Origin: Salibacterium salarium
GTDB taxonomy: Bacteria > Bacillota > Bacilli > Bacillales > Marinococcaceae
NCBI RefSeq assembly: GCF_030813635.1
Contig: NZ_JAUSUM010000001.1
Location: 124,001 to 188,000, forward strand
DNA: 64,000 nt
Direction: 5' to 3'
Shown: in pieces, positions 1 through 8,747 of the stretch
Layout: each line of letters begins with the position of its first letter
How positions within the stretch are numbered: position 1 is the stretch's first letter
Made by a program: the position numbers and the translations under genes
The notes under the pieces: model-generated
The model's database searches: none
Seen by the model: the letters and a program-made list of their open reading frames with translations, nothing else
Told to the model about the DNA's origin: nothing

Positions 1-245
1 CTGTATTGAGAAAAGATGATGTCATTCGACAAGGCGAAATACTAGAAGAGAACATAATTCGTGTATTGAAGAATAAACAAAGACTGAAACGATTCCAGCC
101 TAAAAAGAAACATGGTGCTGTACTGAATCTTGGGTTGAAGCAGGGCTTGTATCTTAACGGAGACAAGCACTCCATCAGCAGACGGGCATGGAAATGGAAA
201 ACACAAATGGATAAAAACTTTATGAAGCAATTTAATAAGTCATAA
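1..245 (+). CDS. NADH dehydrogenase (NDH-2 type) C-terminal fragment, cut by window edge
   Basis: This reading frame is already open at the left edge and stops at 243-245, so only the last ~80 residues of the gene are visible. The pattern RQGEILEENI, then a basic stretch, then KHGAVLNLG and an aromatic/basic tail (RRAWKWKTQMDKNF) is what the C-terminal part of FAD-dependent NADH:quinone dehydrogenases and related pyridine-nucleotide oxidoreductases looks like, where a helix precedes a membrane-associating tail. The FAD- and NADH-binding Rossmann motifs would lie outside the window. A TTG at position 6 is probably internal, not a start, because the similarity to the family begins before it. 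Another flavin oxidoreductase of the same fold is possible. Confidence 0.55.
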   Translation, partial: VLRKDDVIRQGEILEENIIRVLKNKQRLKRFQPKKKHGAVLNLGLKQGLYLNGDKHSISRRAWKWKTQMDKNFMKQFNKS

Positions 246-256
246 AGTAACGAGAA

Positions 257-287
257 AACGGGCTTTATCAGATAGGATAAGCCCGTT
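257..287 (+). terminator. Hairpin between NADH dehydrogenase and eutB
   Basis: Perfect 9-bp arms (AACGGGCTT at 257-265 and its complement at 279-287) lie between two convergent genes. No clear T-tract follows, so it may work in either direction or only protect the 3' ends. Confidence 0.5.
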
Positions 288-304
288 ACGTATGGTGAAC
301 GCAT

Positions 305-1279
305 TTAGGATGAAAGATAAGGAGAAACAACGTGGTGATGGGTTTGCACATCAATACTGTTCCCTGTCACGACTACAACAATGGGCCCTGTTGGCTGCAC
401 GGAACCATCGAGTAAGGCACCGACACCTACTGCAGCAGCACCTTCCACGACAAGACGATGGTTTTCGTATAAAAATGCCATTCCTCGTGCAATGGACTTT
501 TCGGGTAGTTGCAGACGTTGATCAACGCAGCGGGTAATTAGAGGAAGTGTATAGTGGTTTTCCGTACCAATCCCTCCAAGTAAACTATCCGCAATGCTGG
601 GAGGTTCAGGTGCTTCTACCGGTCTCCCAGCTTTAATACTATCGTCCATCACCGCTCCTTTTTCAACAGATACTCCGATGACCTTAATCGCAGGGTCTGT
701 CTCTTTTAACATAAGGCCGATTCCAGAGAGCAGCCCCCCTCCAGATAAACCGGTGAGTAACGTATCGACTTCCGGTAATTCTTCTAGCACTTCGAGTCCA
801 ATGGTTCCTTGCCCTGCAATAATGTCCGGGTGGTCGAATGGAGGAATCAGGACATATCCTTCTTCTTGTTGAAGACGCAAGCAGATTTGTGCAGCTTCAT
901 CTTGACTTTTTCCTTCGATATGAAGTTCTGCCCCACTTTCCCGTAATGCTTTAATTTTAGCGGAAGGTACGGTTTCTGATACACAAACGACAGCTCGTAT
1001 ACCGAGTTTTGCCGCTGCATAGGCTACGGCAAATCCGTGATTTCCTGTAGAAAATGTAATCACCCCTCGTTTTTGGTTGTCTGAGGAAAGGGATGCAATC
1101 ATATTTGTCGCTCCTCGTAATTTAAACGCACCGGTTGCAAGCAGTTGTTCCAATTTTAAATAAACGGGTACTCCGGTTTGTTTACTTAGAGCAGTAGAGT
1201 AGACGAGAGGGGTACGTGGTAAGCTGTTCTGTATTCTTTTTCTAGCCAGCCATATGTCGCGAACACTCACTTTTCTCAT
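305..1279 (-). CDS. eutB: Hydroxyectoine utilization dehydratase EutB (PLP-dependent threonine-dehydratase family)
   Basis: A 324-residue fold-type II PLP enzyme. The Schiff-base lysine is K53 in the motif TGAFKLRGA, and the glycine-rich phosphate loop is GLSGGGLLSG near residue 180. The family includes threonine dehydratases; the adjoining ectoine hydrolase gene points to EutB, which acts on a hydroxyectoine-derived intermediate in the cytoplasm. The chosen start (1279) has the Shine-Dalgarno GGAGGG a few bases upstream; an in-frame extension upstream lacks one. It is divergent from eutD with a 137-bp intergenic promoter region. A plain threonine/serine dehydratase role cannot be excluded from sequence alone, but length and neighbourhood favour EutB. 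The partner eutC-like gene lies about 62 kb away at the other end of the window. Confidence 0.78.
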   Translation of the reverse strand: MRKVSVRDIWLARKRIQNSLPRTPLVYSTALSKQTGVPVYLKLEQLLATGAFKLRGATNMIASLSSDNQKRGVITFSTGNHGFAVAYAAAKLGIRAVVCVSETVPSAKIKALRESGAELHIEGKSQDEAAQICLRLQQEEGYVLIPPFDHPDIIAGQGTIGLEVLEELPEVDTLLTGLSGGGLLSGIGLMLKETDPAIKVIGVSVEKGAVMDDSIKAGRPVEAPEPPSIADSLLGGIGTENHYTLPLITRCVDQRLQLPEKSIARGMAFLYENHRLVVEGAAAVGVGALLDGSVQPTGPIVVVVTGNSIDVQTHHHVVSPYLSS

Positions 1280-1416
1280 AGCAATCCCTCCACAAAAATT
1301 TTTTATAGTCATGAATCGCTCTCTTCTAAGAATAAAGTGAATAATAAGCAAATGTCTATCGTATTTTGTCGGGTAACGGTGTTTGTTTTGAGGAAAAACA
1401 GAGGGGGCGTTACGAC

Positions 1417-2592
1417 ATGCGGTCATTAATGATGTTTTCAAAAAAAGAATATATGGAACGGCTACGACATGTGAAGAAAAAAATGAATCAAAAGGGGATT
1501 GACGTTCTATTTATCAGTGACCCTGCGAATATGAATTATTTGACCGGTTATGATGGCTGGTCGTTTTATGTACCGCAAATGGTCGTTGTCTTTCTTGAAG
1601 AAGAAGAGCCGTATTGGTTTGGGCGCGCTCAAGACGTAAACGGGGCTCGTGCCACATCATGGCTTTCTCCGTGTCATCTGCTTTCTTATGGAGATGAATA
1701 TGTTCATTCTAAAGTGAAGCATCCGATGGACGTTCTCGCTGCTTGGATTAATCAGCATAAAAAGAAAGAAAAACGAGCCGGTGTAGAAATGGAGGCTTAT
1801 TATTTTTCGCCCCGGGCGCTGCAATGTTTAGAATCAGGCTGTCACCAGATGACGTTCGAAGACGCACATCTGCTTGTCAATGAAGTTCGTATGGTTAAAT
1901 CAGACAAAGAAATAACGTATATGAAAAAAGCTGGAAACATTGCAGAAGTAGCCATGCAAGCGGGCTATGATGCCGTGAAAGAAGGAGCAAGAGTGTGCGA
2001 TGTGGCGGCTGCTATTTCTCATGCTCAACTTAGTGGCACGGCAGAATTCGGAGGAGATTATCCGGCGATTGTTCCACTACTTCCAACGGGAGTCCTCACG
2101 TATGCTCCTCATATTACATGGACGGATGAAAAAATAAAATCAGGAGATCCGGTTATTATAGAATTAGCAGGTTGCTATGGAAGGTACCATGCACCACTAG
2201 CGCGAACGATTACCGCCGGCAAACCTAATACTGTATTTAAAAATTTGTCTGAAGCTGTGATGGAAGGTATAGAAGCTGTGTTACATCAAGTCAAACCGGG
2301 GATAAAATGTGAAGACATTGAACAAATATGGCAGGACACAATTGCCCGACATGGATATTGTAAAGACTCGCGAATAGGCTACTCCATTGGAGTGAATTAC
2401 CCGCCTGATTGGGGAGAGCATACAGCCTCTTTGCGTCCCGCAGATAAAACAATATTGAAACCAAATATGACATTTCATCTCATTCCCGGCATTTGGCTGG
2501 AAGAATTAGGTGTAGAAATAAGCGAAAGTTTTGTTGTTACCGCAAATGGCTGTGAGCTTCTCAGTAATTTTCCACAGTGTTCTTATTCATAG
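1417..2592 (+). CDS. eutD: Ectoine hydrolase EutD/DoeA (M24/creatinase family)
   Basis: A 391-residue protein with the two-domain architecture of the M24B/creatinase family: an N-terminal creatinase-like domain (residues ~10-150, including DPANMNYLTGYDGWSFY) and a C-terminal pita-bread domain (~165-390, with PIVPLLPTG-like and HAPLARTI segments). Ectoine hydrolase opens the ectoine ring to give acetylated diaminobutyrate, the first step of using ectoine as carbon and nitrogen. The start at 1417 is preceded by AGAGGGGG; the frame stays open 17 codons further upstream but without a ribosome site. Divergent eutB supports the call. Xaa-Pro dipeptidase is the main alternative annotation for this family. 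Confidence 0.82.
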   Translation: MRSLMMFSKKEYMERLRHVKKKMNQKGIDVLFISDPANMNYLTGYDGWSFYVPQMVVVFLEEEEPYWFGRAQDVNGARATSWLSPCHLLSYGDEYVHSKVKHPMDVLAAWINQHKKKEKRAGVEMEAYYFSPRALQCLESGCHQMTFEDAHLLVNEVRMVKSDKEITYMKKAGNIAEVAMQAGYDAVKEGARVCDVAAAISHAQLSGTAEFGGDYPAIVPLLPTGVLTYAPHITWTDEKIKSGDPVIIELAGCYGRYHAPLARTITAGKPNTVFKNLSEAVMEGIEAVLHQVKPGIKCEDIEQIWQDTIARHGYCKDSRIGYSIGVNYPPDWGEHTASLRPADKTILKPNMTFHLIPGIWLEELGVEISESFVVTANGCELLSNFPQCSYS

Positions 2593-2682
2593 TCGTTCTT
2601 TTGCTTTTTTCCAGAAAAATTCCCGAAAAAATGAATTGGTTTAAGAGCATACTAATTCTCAAAAGGAGATAAAGGGGAGAGA

Positions 2683-3366
2683 ATGGTGAAAACTAATTCA
2701 TTTTTTCAAGATATAAAAAAACGATTAAATGATCGATTACATGAATTACAGCATAGACAAACCGAACATGGTGAAATGGATGTAGAATTTGCACAAGAGT
2801 CCATCGGGGAGTTATCCAATTATGATAATCACCCAGCTGATCAAGCTACGGGATTGTATGAACGGGAAAAAGACTTAGCGCTCGAGCAGCACACAGACCG
2901 GGAAGAAATTCGGATTCAAAAGGCACTGGAGGCAATCGATGAAGGAACGTATGGGACGTGCAGAAAATGCGGCGCCGATATTCCGATTGAACGATTGAAA
3001 GCAGAGCCAACTGCTCTTGAATGCGTTCGTCATTCGTATGATGAACCGAGATGGGACGACCGCCCGGTAGAAGAAGACAGATTAATTCCTGGAAAAGGCG
3101 GGTTCACCAATACGACAACGGAGGGCGTTGAAAATGATCGATTTGATGCCGAAGAAACGTGGGAGCAAACGGCAGCATATGGATCCTCCGACACCCCGCA
3201 AGATACCTATAACCCTTCTGAATTTTATGAAGGTATGTTTGGGGACGCGGATAGCGAGACAGGAGAAGAGGACATGATTGATGGATTTTCAATGACGGAT
3301 AGTGAAGGAAATCCTATCGATTTTGACCACGACGTTGATTTCTCTAATGTGTATTTAAGAAGATAG
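2683..3366 (+). CDS. yteA: YteA-family TraR/DksA-type zinc-finger protein
   Basis: A 227-residue acidic protein. It has an N-terminal coiled-coil-like region (1-85, with the conserved block NHPADQATGLYEREKDLAL) followed by a short TraR/DksA-type zinc finger: C93, C96, C114 and H117, so one usual cysteine is replaced by histidine. The C-terminal ~100 residues are very acidic and low in structure. This layout matches the YteA/YlyA group of Bacillus, whose members have been linked to transcription, partly during sporulation. The start follows an AAAGGGGAG ribosome site. It is a monocistronic gene ending at a hairpin shared with the convergent downstream operon. Confidence 0.78.
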   Translation: MVKTNSFFQDIKKRLNDRLHELQHRQTEHGEMDVEFAQESIGELSNYDNHPADQATGLYEREKDLALEQHTDREEIRIQKALEAIDEGTYGTCRKCGADIPIERLKAEPTALECVRHSYDEPRWDDRPVEEDRLIPGKGGFTNTTTEGVENDRFDAEETWEQTAAYGSSDTPQDTYNPSEFYEGMFGDADSETGEEDMIDGFSMTDSEGNPIDFDHDVDFSNVYLRR

Positions 3367-3387
3367 TGATGCTGTCTAAGAATGTAA

Positions 3388-3426
3388 AGACCAGTTGAGC
3401 CATCCTATTGGTTTGGCTGGTTTTTA
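3388..3426 (+). terminator. Terminator after yteA
   Basis: An imperfect hairpin (ACCAG...CTGGT arms with wobble pairs between) is followed by a run of five T. It lies between convergent genes and overlaps the 3' end of the opposite gene. Confidence 0.5.
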
Positions 3427-5192
3427 TAATGTATTGGTTTTGATGCGATCACACCATCTTCTATATGATATAGCCCGGGTTCGATGTTTTCCACACTACT
3501 GTTTTCTGTCAGGCACATTTCCATTTCTGAAGTAATCTTGATAACCATGAGATAACGGGATTTATGGATGTCCTCGATTAAGCTTTCCTTTTCTTTTGCT
3601 GACGTACACATGGTATGGACAAAGGTGTTTGCTGTCATACGTTCATATCGCATCAAGTGCCGCAAAAAACCGTGGTCAGACTCGCCAATATCGTTGAGGA
3701 GTGTGATACGGGTATTTGGAGAAATATTCTCTTGTTGTCGCAACTCAGTTAGGAGATTGGAAGCCGTTGGCCGTAAGTCTGTATTGGCATAGCCATGGGT
3801 GAAAAAGGAGCGGCCGTCATCTAAAAACGGAGTCATGACGGACAAACAGATTACCACGACTGCTAGTTTTGGAAGCCACAGATAAGAATATGAGTTCTGT
3901 TTATCCATCCACTCTTTTAATACAAAGGTAATTAAAATCCCGATGAAAAAGATAGCAGCTGACGATTGATAACGGGTGAATCCTGCTAAATTTTCGGCTT
4001 CCCCTTCAGGCATTAAATACAAATACAGCAAGTACAATAATGCAATATACAAGACATAAAAAACATTTACAAAAATGGTCGCAAACATTAGAGTTTGGGG
4101 CGTTTTTTTGTATAAATAGAGTATGACGACGATCGAGCTGACAGCTATGGCATTGGCAATCAGCATACCCTGAAACATATTGGATGAGATATCGAACGCA
4201 GCATCCCATACGTTAGGAAGCAGTGTTGCGATAACTTCTTGGGATTTATTGATATCCATAAGCGTATCTTTCGTGATGGAAAACTTGCTTAATTGATTCT
4301 CTGATGAATAAGCATTATCAACATACCGGGACCAAAGTAAATGGATGAAGAGGGGGACGAGTATCGTAGACCCTGCTGTATATCCCAGGGTATAAAGCTT
4401 TTGTTGTGTAGATAATGAGTTTTTTTTAATCAAACGAACGAACAGACCGATAATCCAAAGGAAACAAAATGTCAAAAATATTTTTCCGCTGTCCTTTGTT
4501 AAAACCAAAAGTGATAATACCGGCAGAATGGTAATCGTCATTCGTTTCCAGTCATCCCGGTAATAGTAGGCAATAACGATAATAGCTATGGATAAATAGG
4601 CCAACAATGGATCTACTAGCAATGTGTAGAAACTTCTACTGTTTACAAACAGTAATATGGCAGGAATGAATAGAAATCCCACAAGATAGAATGGATTTTT
4701 CCAAGAACAGAAGATAAAGATGGAAGAAAGGGCACCAGCAATGAGAATAGCTTGTGAGATTAATGCCATGCTTTCCGAAAAACCTGTAATAGTCACGATG
4801 TAGTAGATGAATAAAGCTGAGCCCGGAGGATAGGAGGTGTAGGTAATAATGGTCGATTCATCCGGCAGGCTGTTGGACTGAAACAGTTCTTTTACAATAA
4901 TTCCCCAATGGCTGAAATTATCGAAATGAATAAAAATAAAATCTTTCAATAAGAAGATAAAACAAACGCAGGCCGCCGTAAAAAATATAGCAGCCGGCGA
5001 TAAGATATGGGCCCACCGTTTTTGGGAATAGGTCACCACGACATAGATTAAAAATAAAAATCCGGCTATGAAAATGCTGTAAGCTGTTTCTTGAAGGATG
5101 TTTAACAGGCCGGCAAGGAATAAAAGGACAGCAATACTTGAAAAGAGAAACAGAGGGATAATAGCGGGAGCGAATTGATATTTGAATCGCAA
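3405..5192 (-). CDS. Large polytopic membrane protein, GT-C glycosyltransferase-like
   Basis: A 595-residue protein with roughly a dozen hydrophobic segments over residues 5-460 and a soluble ~130-residue C-terminal domain. The loop HFDNFSHWG near residue 90 and the motif YPPGSALFIYY near 125 resemble the acidic first extracytoplasmic loop of GT-C fold glycosyltransferases that use polyprenyl-phosphate sugars. It sits directly downstream of a GT2-GtrA fusion gene that would make or flip such a donor, so a role in cell-surface glycosylation is plausible. The start is unsettled. TTG at 5192 has no good ribosome site, whereas 20 further in-frame codons encoding a hydrophobic helix reach back to an ATT codon at 5252, correctly spaced from AGAGGTG. 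I did not recognise a named gene. Confidence 0.6.
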   Translation of the reverse strand: MRFKYQFAPAIIPLFLFSSIAVLLFLAGLLNILQETAYSIFIAGFLFLIYVVVTYSQKRWAHILSPAAIFFTAACVCFIFLLKDFIFIHFDNFSHWGIIVKELFQSNSLPDESTIITYTSYPPGSALFIYYIVTITGFSESMALISQAILIAGALSSIFIFCSWKNPFYLVGFLFIPAILLFVNSRSFYTLLVDPLLAYLSIAIIVIAYYYRDDWKRMTITILPVLSLLVLTKDSGKIFLTFCFLWIIGLFVRLIKKNSLSTQQKLYTLGYTAGSTILVPLFIHLLWSRYVDNAYSSENQLSKFSITKDTLMDINKSQEVIATLLPNVWDAAFDISSNMFQGMLIANAIAVSSIVVILYLYKKTPQTLMFATIFVNVFYVLYIALLYLLYLYLMPEGEAENLAGFTRYQSSAAIFFIGILITFVLKEWMDKQNSYSYLWLPKLAVVVICLSVMTPFLDDGRSFFTHGYANTDLRPTASNLLTELRQQENISPNTRITLLNDIGESDHGFLRHLMRYERMTANTFVHTMCTSAKEKESLIEDIHKSRYLMVIKITSEMEMCLTENSSVENIEPGLYHIEDGVIASKPIHYKNQPNQ

Positions 5193-5247
5193 AAATAAAC
5201 CGAACCCCGCAAACGATAAAACTAAAAGGGATAATGCTACGAATACA

Positions 5248-6342
5248 TTAATGATCTTTCACCTCTTTGACAACATAAGCTGTGCCTTGTTTGAAAACCC
5301 ACGAACGTTGAATATAAAAGCTTAATAAAAACAAGAAGGAATCCACACCGATTTTAATCCATACTTCATGGGCACCGATGGAGTGATAAAGGATGTAGAC
5401 TCCCCCTGCCGACGCTCCCATTTGTATAACAGCTAACGTGTAATACTTAGTCAGTGTGTGTTTGGTGTATGCATAAGAACGAAAAACGATATTTCTGTTT
5501 AAAAAATAATTGAACAAAGAAGACAAGACTCTTGCAAGGACTGTCGCAAGCAGAATAAACCCCATCGGCATGAGAGCTTTAAGCAGTGTAGAAAATAAGG
5601 CGAACAATCCTACATCGACTACAAATGACGCTAGAGACGAAAATAAAAACCTCAAAAAAACATAATATATTTTGATGGAATCTATGACAGGATTGAAATG
5701 AGAAGACTCATTGTTATCAATATAAATGGTGTCAATGGTCACTTCTTTAATCTCCCGATGATACGTTTTGCAAGCTAAAATCATCTTCATTTCGAATTCA
5801 TATCTATCACCACTTACGTTCAACAGCTGTTCGGCAAATCCTTTAGAAATGCCGCGTAATCCTGTCTGTGTATCGGTTATTTTCATACCAGATGCTGCTT
5901 TTACGACACCTTTGGTCAAGACGTTTCCAAAACGGCTGCGAAGCGGCATGTCTTCCGTTGAAAAATCGCGAACCCCGAGTATCAACTTCGAAGGTTGCTC
6001 AGCAAGTTCCGCTGCTACTTTTTTAATATCGCTTGGGGTGTGTTGTCCGTCGGCATCCGCTGTAATCACACCAGTGCCGTCCGGGTAGTTTTCACTATAG
6101 TAAGAAAAGGCTGTTTTTAGAGCTTTGCCTTTTCCTTGATTTATCGTATGCGTTAATACGGTGCAGGTAGGATATTTGCGGACGACGGCGAATATGGGAT
6201 CGTACGCTTCACCGCTCCCATCATTTACAATAATAATTGCCTGGAAGTCTTCTGCGGAAAGTTCTTCTATCATGTCTATCAGTTTGTAATCAGGGTTAAA
6301 TGCTGGTATTACAATGGAAATGTGTTTATATGTATGTGCCAT
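5248..6342 (-). CDS. Family 2 glycosyltransferase fused to GtrA-like membrane domain
   Basis: A 364-residue two-domain protein. Residues 1-225 are a GT-A fold family 2 glycosyltransferase with VNDGS (39-43) for nucleotide binding and DADGQ (96-100) as the metal-binding motif, similar to dolichyl/undecaprenyl-phosphate mannosyl- or glucosyltransferases. Residues 235-355 hold four membrane segments of the GtrA type (the FNYFLNRNIVFR block is typical), thought to help flip polyprenyl-phosphate sugars. The enzyme probably makes a lipid-linked sugar on the inner leaflet. Its stop codon overlaps the region where the next gene would begin, so the two form an operon. The sugar cannot be told from the sequence. 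Confidence 0.8.
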   Translation of the reverse strand: MAHTYKHISIVIPAFNPDYKLIDMIEELSAEDFQAIIIVNDGSGEAYDPIFAVVRKYPTCTVLTHTINQGKGKALKTAFSYYSENYPDGTGVITADADGQHTPSDIKKVAAELAEQPSKLILGVRDFSTEDMPLRSRFGNVLTKGVVKAASGMKITDTQTGLRGISKGFAEQLLNVSGDRYEFEMKMILACKTYHREIKEVTIDTIYIDNNESSHFNPVIDSIKIYYVFLRFLFSSLASFVVDVGLFALFSTLLKALMPMGFILLATVLARVLSSLFNYFLNRNIVFRSYAYTKHTLTKYYTLAVIQMGASAGGVYILYHSIGAHEVWIKIGVDSFLFLLSFYIQRSWVFKQGTAYVVKEVKDH

Positions 6343-6372
6343 ATTCGAAGCATCGCCTCTCCATCGAATGAT

Positions 6373-6405
6373 AAAAAAGGGGGCGCCTAGGTGTGGGCCC
6401 CTTAC
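6373..6405 (-). terminator. Terminator after yolD-like gene
   Basis: Read on the minus strand, a GC-rich hairpin (AAGGGGCC ... GGCGCCCCC) is followed by six T. It separates the yolD-like gene from the glycosyltransferase operon downstream. Confidence 0.6.
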
Positions 6406-6499
6406 TTAATAACCATTCTTGCCGATTTTTGTTATTTTACACATCGGCATAGTGGTATTTCTTTGTTTGGAAAAAGGCATGTCATGCAACGATCCTAGG

Positions 6500-6853
6500 T
6501 TATTGTGCTTTGTATAGGTCAACATTAACGAGTTTGTGAAAGGAAAGGTAATGGACGCCGTCTTGCGTCATTAAATGAAATTGTTGTTGGGCGTGGTTAA
6601 TGTAGTGACAAACCCCAATGACTTCAAAGAATAATCCATCCTGCCAGTATGTGAAACGAAGTGAGTCATTATTGCGCATTGCGTCACTTAGAAGCCATTC
6701 AAGTTCTTCCCATCGTTGTGGATCGAGCTCGGGCTTTTTGGCTTTGTTATGTTTTTCTTGGTGTTTCAGCCATTGTTCCCGATGTTCCGGCAGAATCATG
6801 CGCGAAGATTCCCAGCGCATATTAGATCCTGGTGTCAACTTATTTCCTTTCAT
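6500..6853 (-). CDS. yolD: YolD-like family protein
   Basis: A 117-residue soluble protein with the signature opening of the YolD-like family (LTPGSNMRWESSRMILPEHRE, split here by its own line of basic residues) and the C-terminal region HKLVNVDL. In Bacillus these small proteins are often encoded beside Y-family DNA polymerases and belong to the DNA-damage response, although their biochemical role is unknown. No polymerase gene is adjacent here. A LexA-type box sits 30 bp upstream, inside a promoter of the form TTTTAA-N17-TATAAT, which fits damage-inducible expression. The start has a GGAGGG ribosome site. Confidence 0.75.
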   Translation of the reverse strand: MKGNKLTPGSNMRWESSRMILPEHREQWLKHQEKHNKAKKPELDPQRWEELEWLLSDAMRNNDSLRFTYWQDGLFFEVIGVCHYINHAQQQFHLMTQDGVHYLSFHKLVNVDLYKAQ

Positions 6854-6882
6854 TAGTCATCCCTCCTGTTTTTATTATATGG

Positions 6883-6894
6883 GAACAAATGTTC
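6883..6894 (-). promoter_or_regulatory. LexA (SOS) box upstream of yolD-like gene
   Basis: GAACAAATGTTC fits the Gram-positive LexA/DinR operator GAAC-N4-GTTC, including the preferred R-N-R-Y centre when read on this strand. It falls in the 17-bp spacer between TTTTAA and TATAAT on the minus strand, an ideal site for repression of the yolD-like gene. It may also affect the divergent membrane-protein gene. Confidence 0.7.
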
Positions 6895-6969
6895 TTTTAA
6901 AACCTTTAATTTTTTCCAATAAACGTGAGTGATACAATAAGGAAAAAAAGACAGGGAGTGGGGGATGAG

Positions 6970-7710
6970 ATGTCTAAATGGACAACCGCTCAAGTAAGTA
7001 TTGTATGTTTGCTTATTTTGGCAGTTCTGATATCAGATTTGCTTCTTGAAAATGTATTTGTTATTAAGACAGTTGGAGGGCAGGTTCTTTCTCAGGGATA
7101 TTTTATATGTGTCATCACTATTGTTTTTCTAGCGCTTCACTTTTTCTGCTATTGTGAACTGCAAAAAGAAAAAAATATATTTCAACGTTCGTTTATTTCA
7201 TACATAGGGAAAATTAGTTTTGCGTTGTTTGTACTATTTATCATTGGATCAATGACGGTGTTTGTATCACTTCCTGTTTTCCAAGTGATCTCTGATTTTC
7301 GATTAATCGCATATTTGTTTATTTTTATCGGATTAGCACTGTTATACTTTACACTTTTTGGTTTCGTGAGGGCTTTGATTACGGATAGACATTCATCGGA
7401 GATTATGACAATAAAAATAACCACAATTGCACTTTGGGAGGCGGTGCGGTTCTTCGAGACACTGGCGCCGTTTGGCCATGGTTTTGCGAAGCCGTTGTTC
7501 AGCGCTGTGATCGCGAAAAGCGATACGCGCCGGGTGTTTTACATGGGCGCAGACAAACAGCATGTGAAACTTGTGCTTACAAATGGTTTAACGGTGATTC
7601 ACTGGAACGGTGCATCGGTGTTTAAAGGATGGGGTGAAAAGGACACGGACGATGATGCGGTGTTTGCTGTGACAGGGGAATTAGGCGTGAACACGTTTAA
7701 CAATCATTAA
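6970..7710 (+). CDS. Membrane protein of unknown function with soluble C-terminal domain
   Basis: A 246-residue protein with four predicted membrane helices (about residues 7-27, 36-58, 72-92 and 104-125) followed by a soluble ~100-residue domain. I do not recognise the family. ATG at 6970 is chosen because the purine-rich GGGAGTGGGGG precedes it; the frame is open 15 codons further upstream without such a site. The first ~450 bases are AT-rich while the last ~290 bases, from about 7425, are markedly GC-richer and carry many CG dinucleotides. This suggests that the two halves have different histories. It is divergent from the SOS-controlled yolD-like gene. Confidence 0.6.
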   Translation: MSKWTTAQVSIVCLLILAVLISDLLLENVFVIKTVGGQVLSQGYFICVITIVFLALHFFCYCELQKEKNIFQRSFISYIGKISFALFVLFIIGSMTVFVSLPVFQVISDFRLIAYLFIFIGLALLYFTLFGFVRALITDRHSSEIMTIKITTIALWEAVRFFETLAPFGHGFAKPLFSAVIAKSDTRRVFYMGADKQHVKLVLTNGLTVIHWNGASVFKGWGEKDTDDDAVFAVTGELGVNTFNNH

Positions 7711-7752
7711 TCGCTGCAGCTGATTATTAAGAAAATCACGGCGACGTGATGG

Positions 7753-7787
7753 AACAGGCGGTGTGATAACACCACCTGTTTTTTTTA
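7753..7787 (+). terminator. Rho-independent terminator
   Basis: A 12-bp stem (AACAGGCGGTGT paired with ACACCACCTGTT, one G-T wobble) is followed by eight T. It ends the membrane-protein gene on the plus strand. Confidence 0.8.
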
Positions 7788-8599
7788 TTTCTTATACTCA
7801 TAAAAAAATCCGGTATCAGAAATAAACACCGGGGTGGACGATATAGGTCGGTATGTTTTTGCTCTCTGCATATCGCAGTGGTCGACCATACCGTGATTGC
7901 GTTCGTTTAACAATCGGGCCGCCTCTTTACGGCGATTGGTTGGGTTTACGTTTTCCAGAGAGCCGTAGAGGGTTGTCTGGTCGGCCTGTTCAACCTGTTT
8001 GTGCCAAAAATTGATATCGTTTTGGTTACCCATGCGCTTGGCTGCTCGTTCATTGGGATTTCAGCATGAAACTGTACGCGATCAGAATGTTTGGTTTTCA
8101 TGGCCAGAATAGCTTTCGACCAGATTGTGTCCCCATCAAGAGCCAGGCCTGAGTGACCGACGATGTTATAGCCAGACCTGAGATTTCGTTCGATATAGGC
8201 TTCGAGATCACGCTGCAGGGCTGTGTATCCTGGATGATGAAGATTATACCCGCCCAGTTTGGTTGACCAGTGCCCGGTAAAGCCAATGTGCAGCGTTGTC
8301 GATGGAGTTTTTGGTTTCACCCCTGCATCGGCTAGTTCAGCCAAAATATCGCCGTGGCAGGGGTGTGGTTTGCAAAAACATCCCAGTGTTTGGCCCTGCA
8401 GTTCGTGAAGGCTGTCTAAAAGATCGGGTTGGTTCATCAACCAGTTTTTGTATGCCTCAATCGATGCTTCTCTGCTTTCGATTTTATACGCGGCCTTCGT
8501 ATGGTCCAAGTGTGAGAATGGATTACCCCATTTAGAGCCGCGGCCGATATAAACATTAAAGGCTTCGTGTTTTTTGTTGACGACGGTTGTTTTGGCCAT
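7785..8599 (-). pseudogene. DUF4326 plus SLOG-type protein, frameshifted
   Basis: The gene opens at 8599 after AGGAGGG. Residues 1-95 look like a DUF4326 domain (VNKKHEAFNVYIGRGSKWGNPF ... GCFCKPHPCHGDILAE). A Rossmann-like SLOG domain with HIGFTGHW and GYNIVGHSGLALDGDTI follows. The first frame stops at 7946, but the family-like continuation (INFWHKQVEQADQTTLYGSL ... LLNERNHGMVDHCDM) is in another frame that becomes usable at about 8033. So a single-base frameshift near 8020-8035 disrupts it, and the expected C-terminal segment after MVDHCDM is replaced by unrelated sequence. Such proteins are typical cargo of phages and plasmids and are presumed to bind nucleotide-like ligands. A sequencing error would be the alternative explanation for the shift. 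Confidence 0.65.
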
Positions 8600-8747
8600 G
8601 AGAAACCCTCCTGTTTTTTTATTTTATGAAGCTCCTTTTATATCGTTTATTTTGCTGTTCAGAAGTATTATCGGAAAAAATAAAAGGGTTTTGGATACAT
8701 GGCTTAAATTAATGGCATAGACGGACGGGACTACGGACGGTTCGGAT

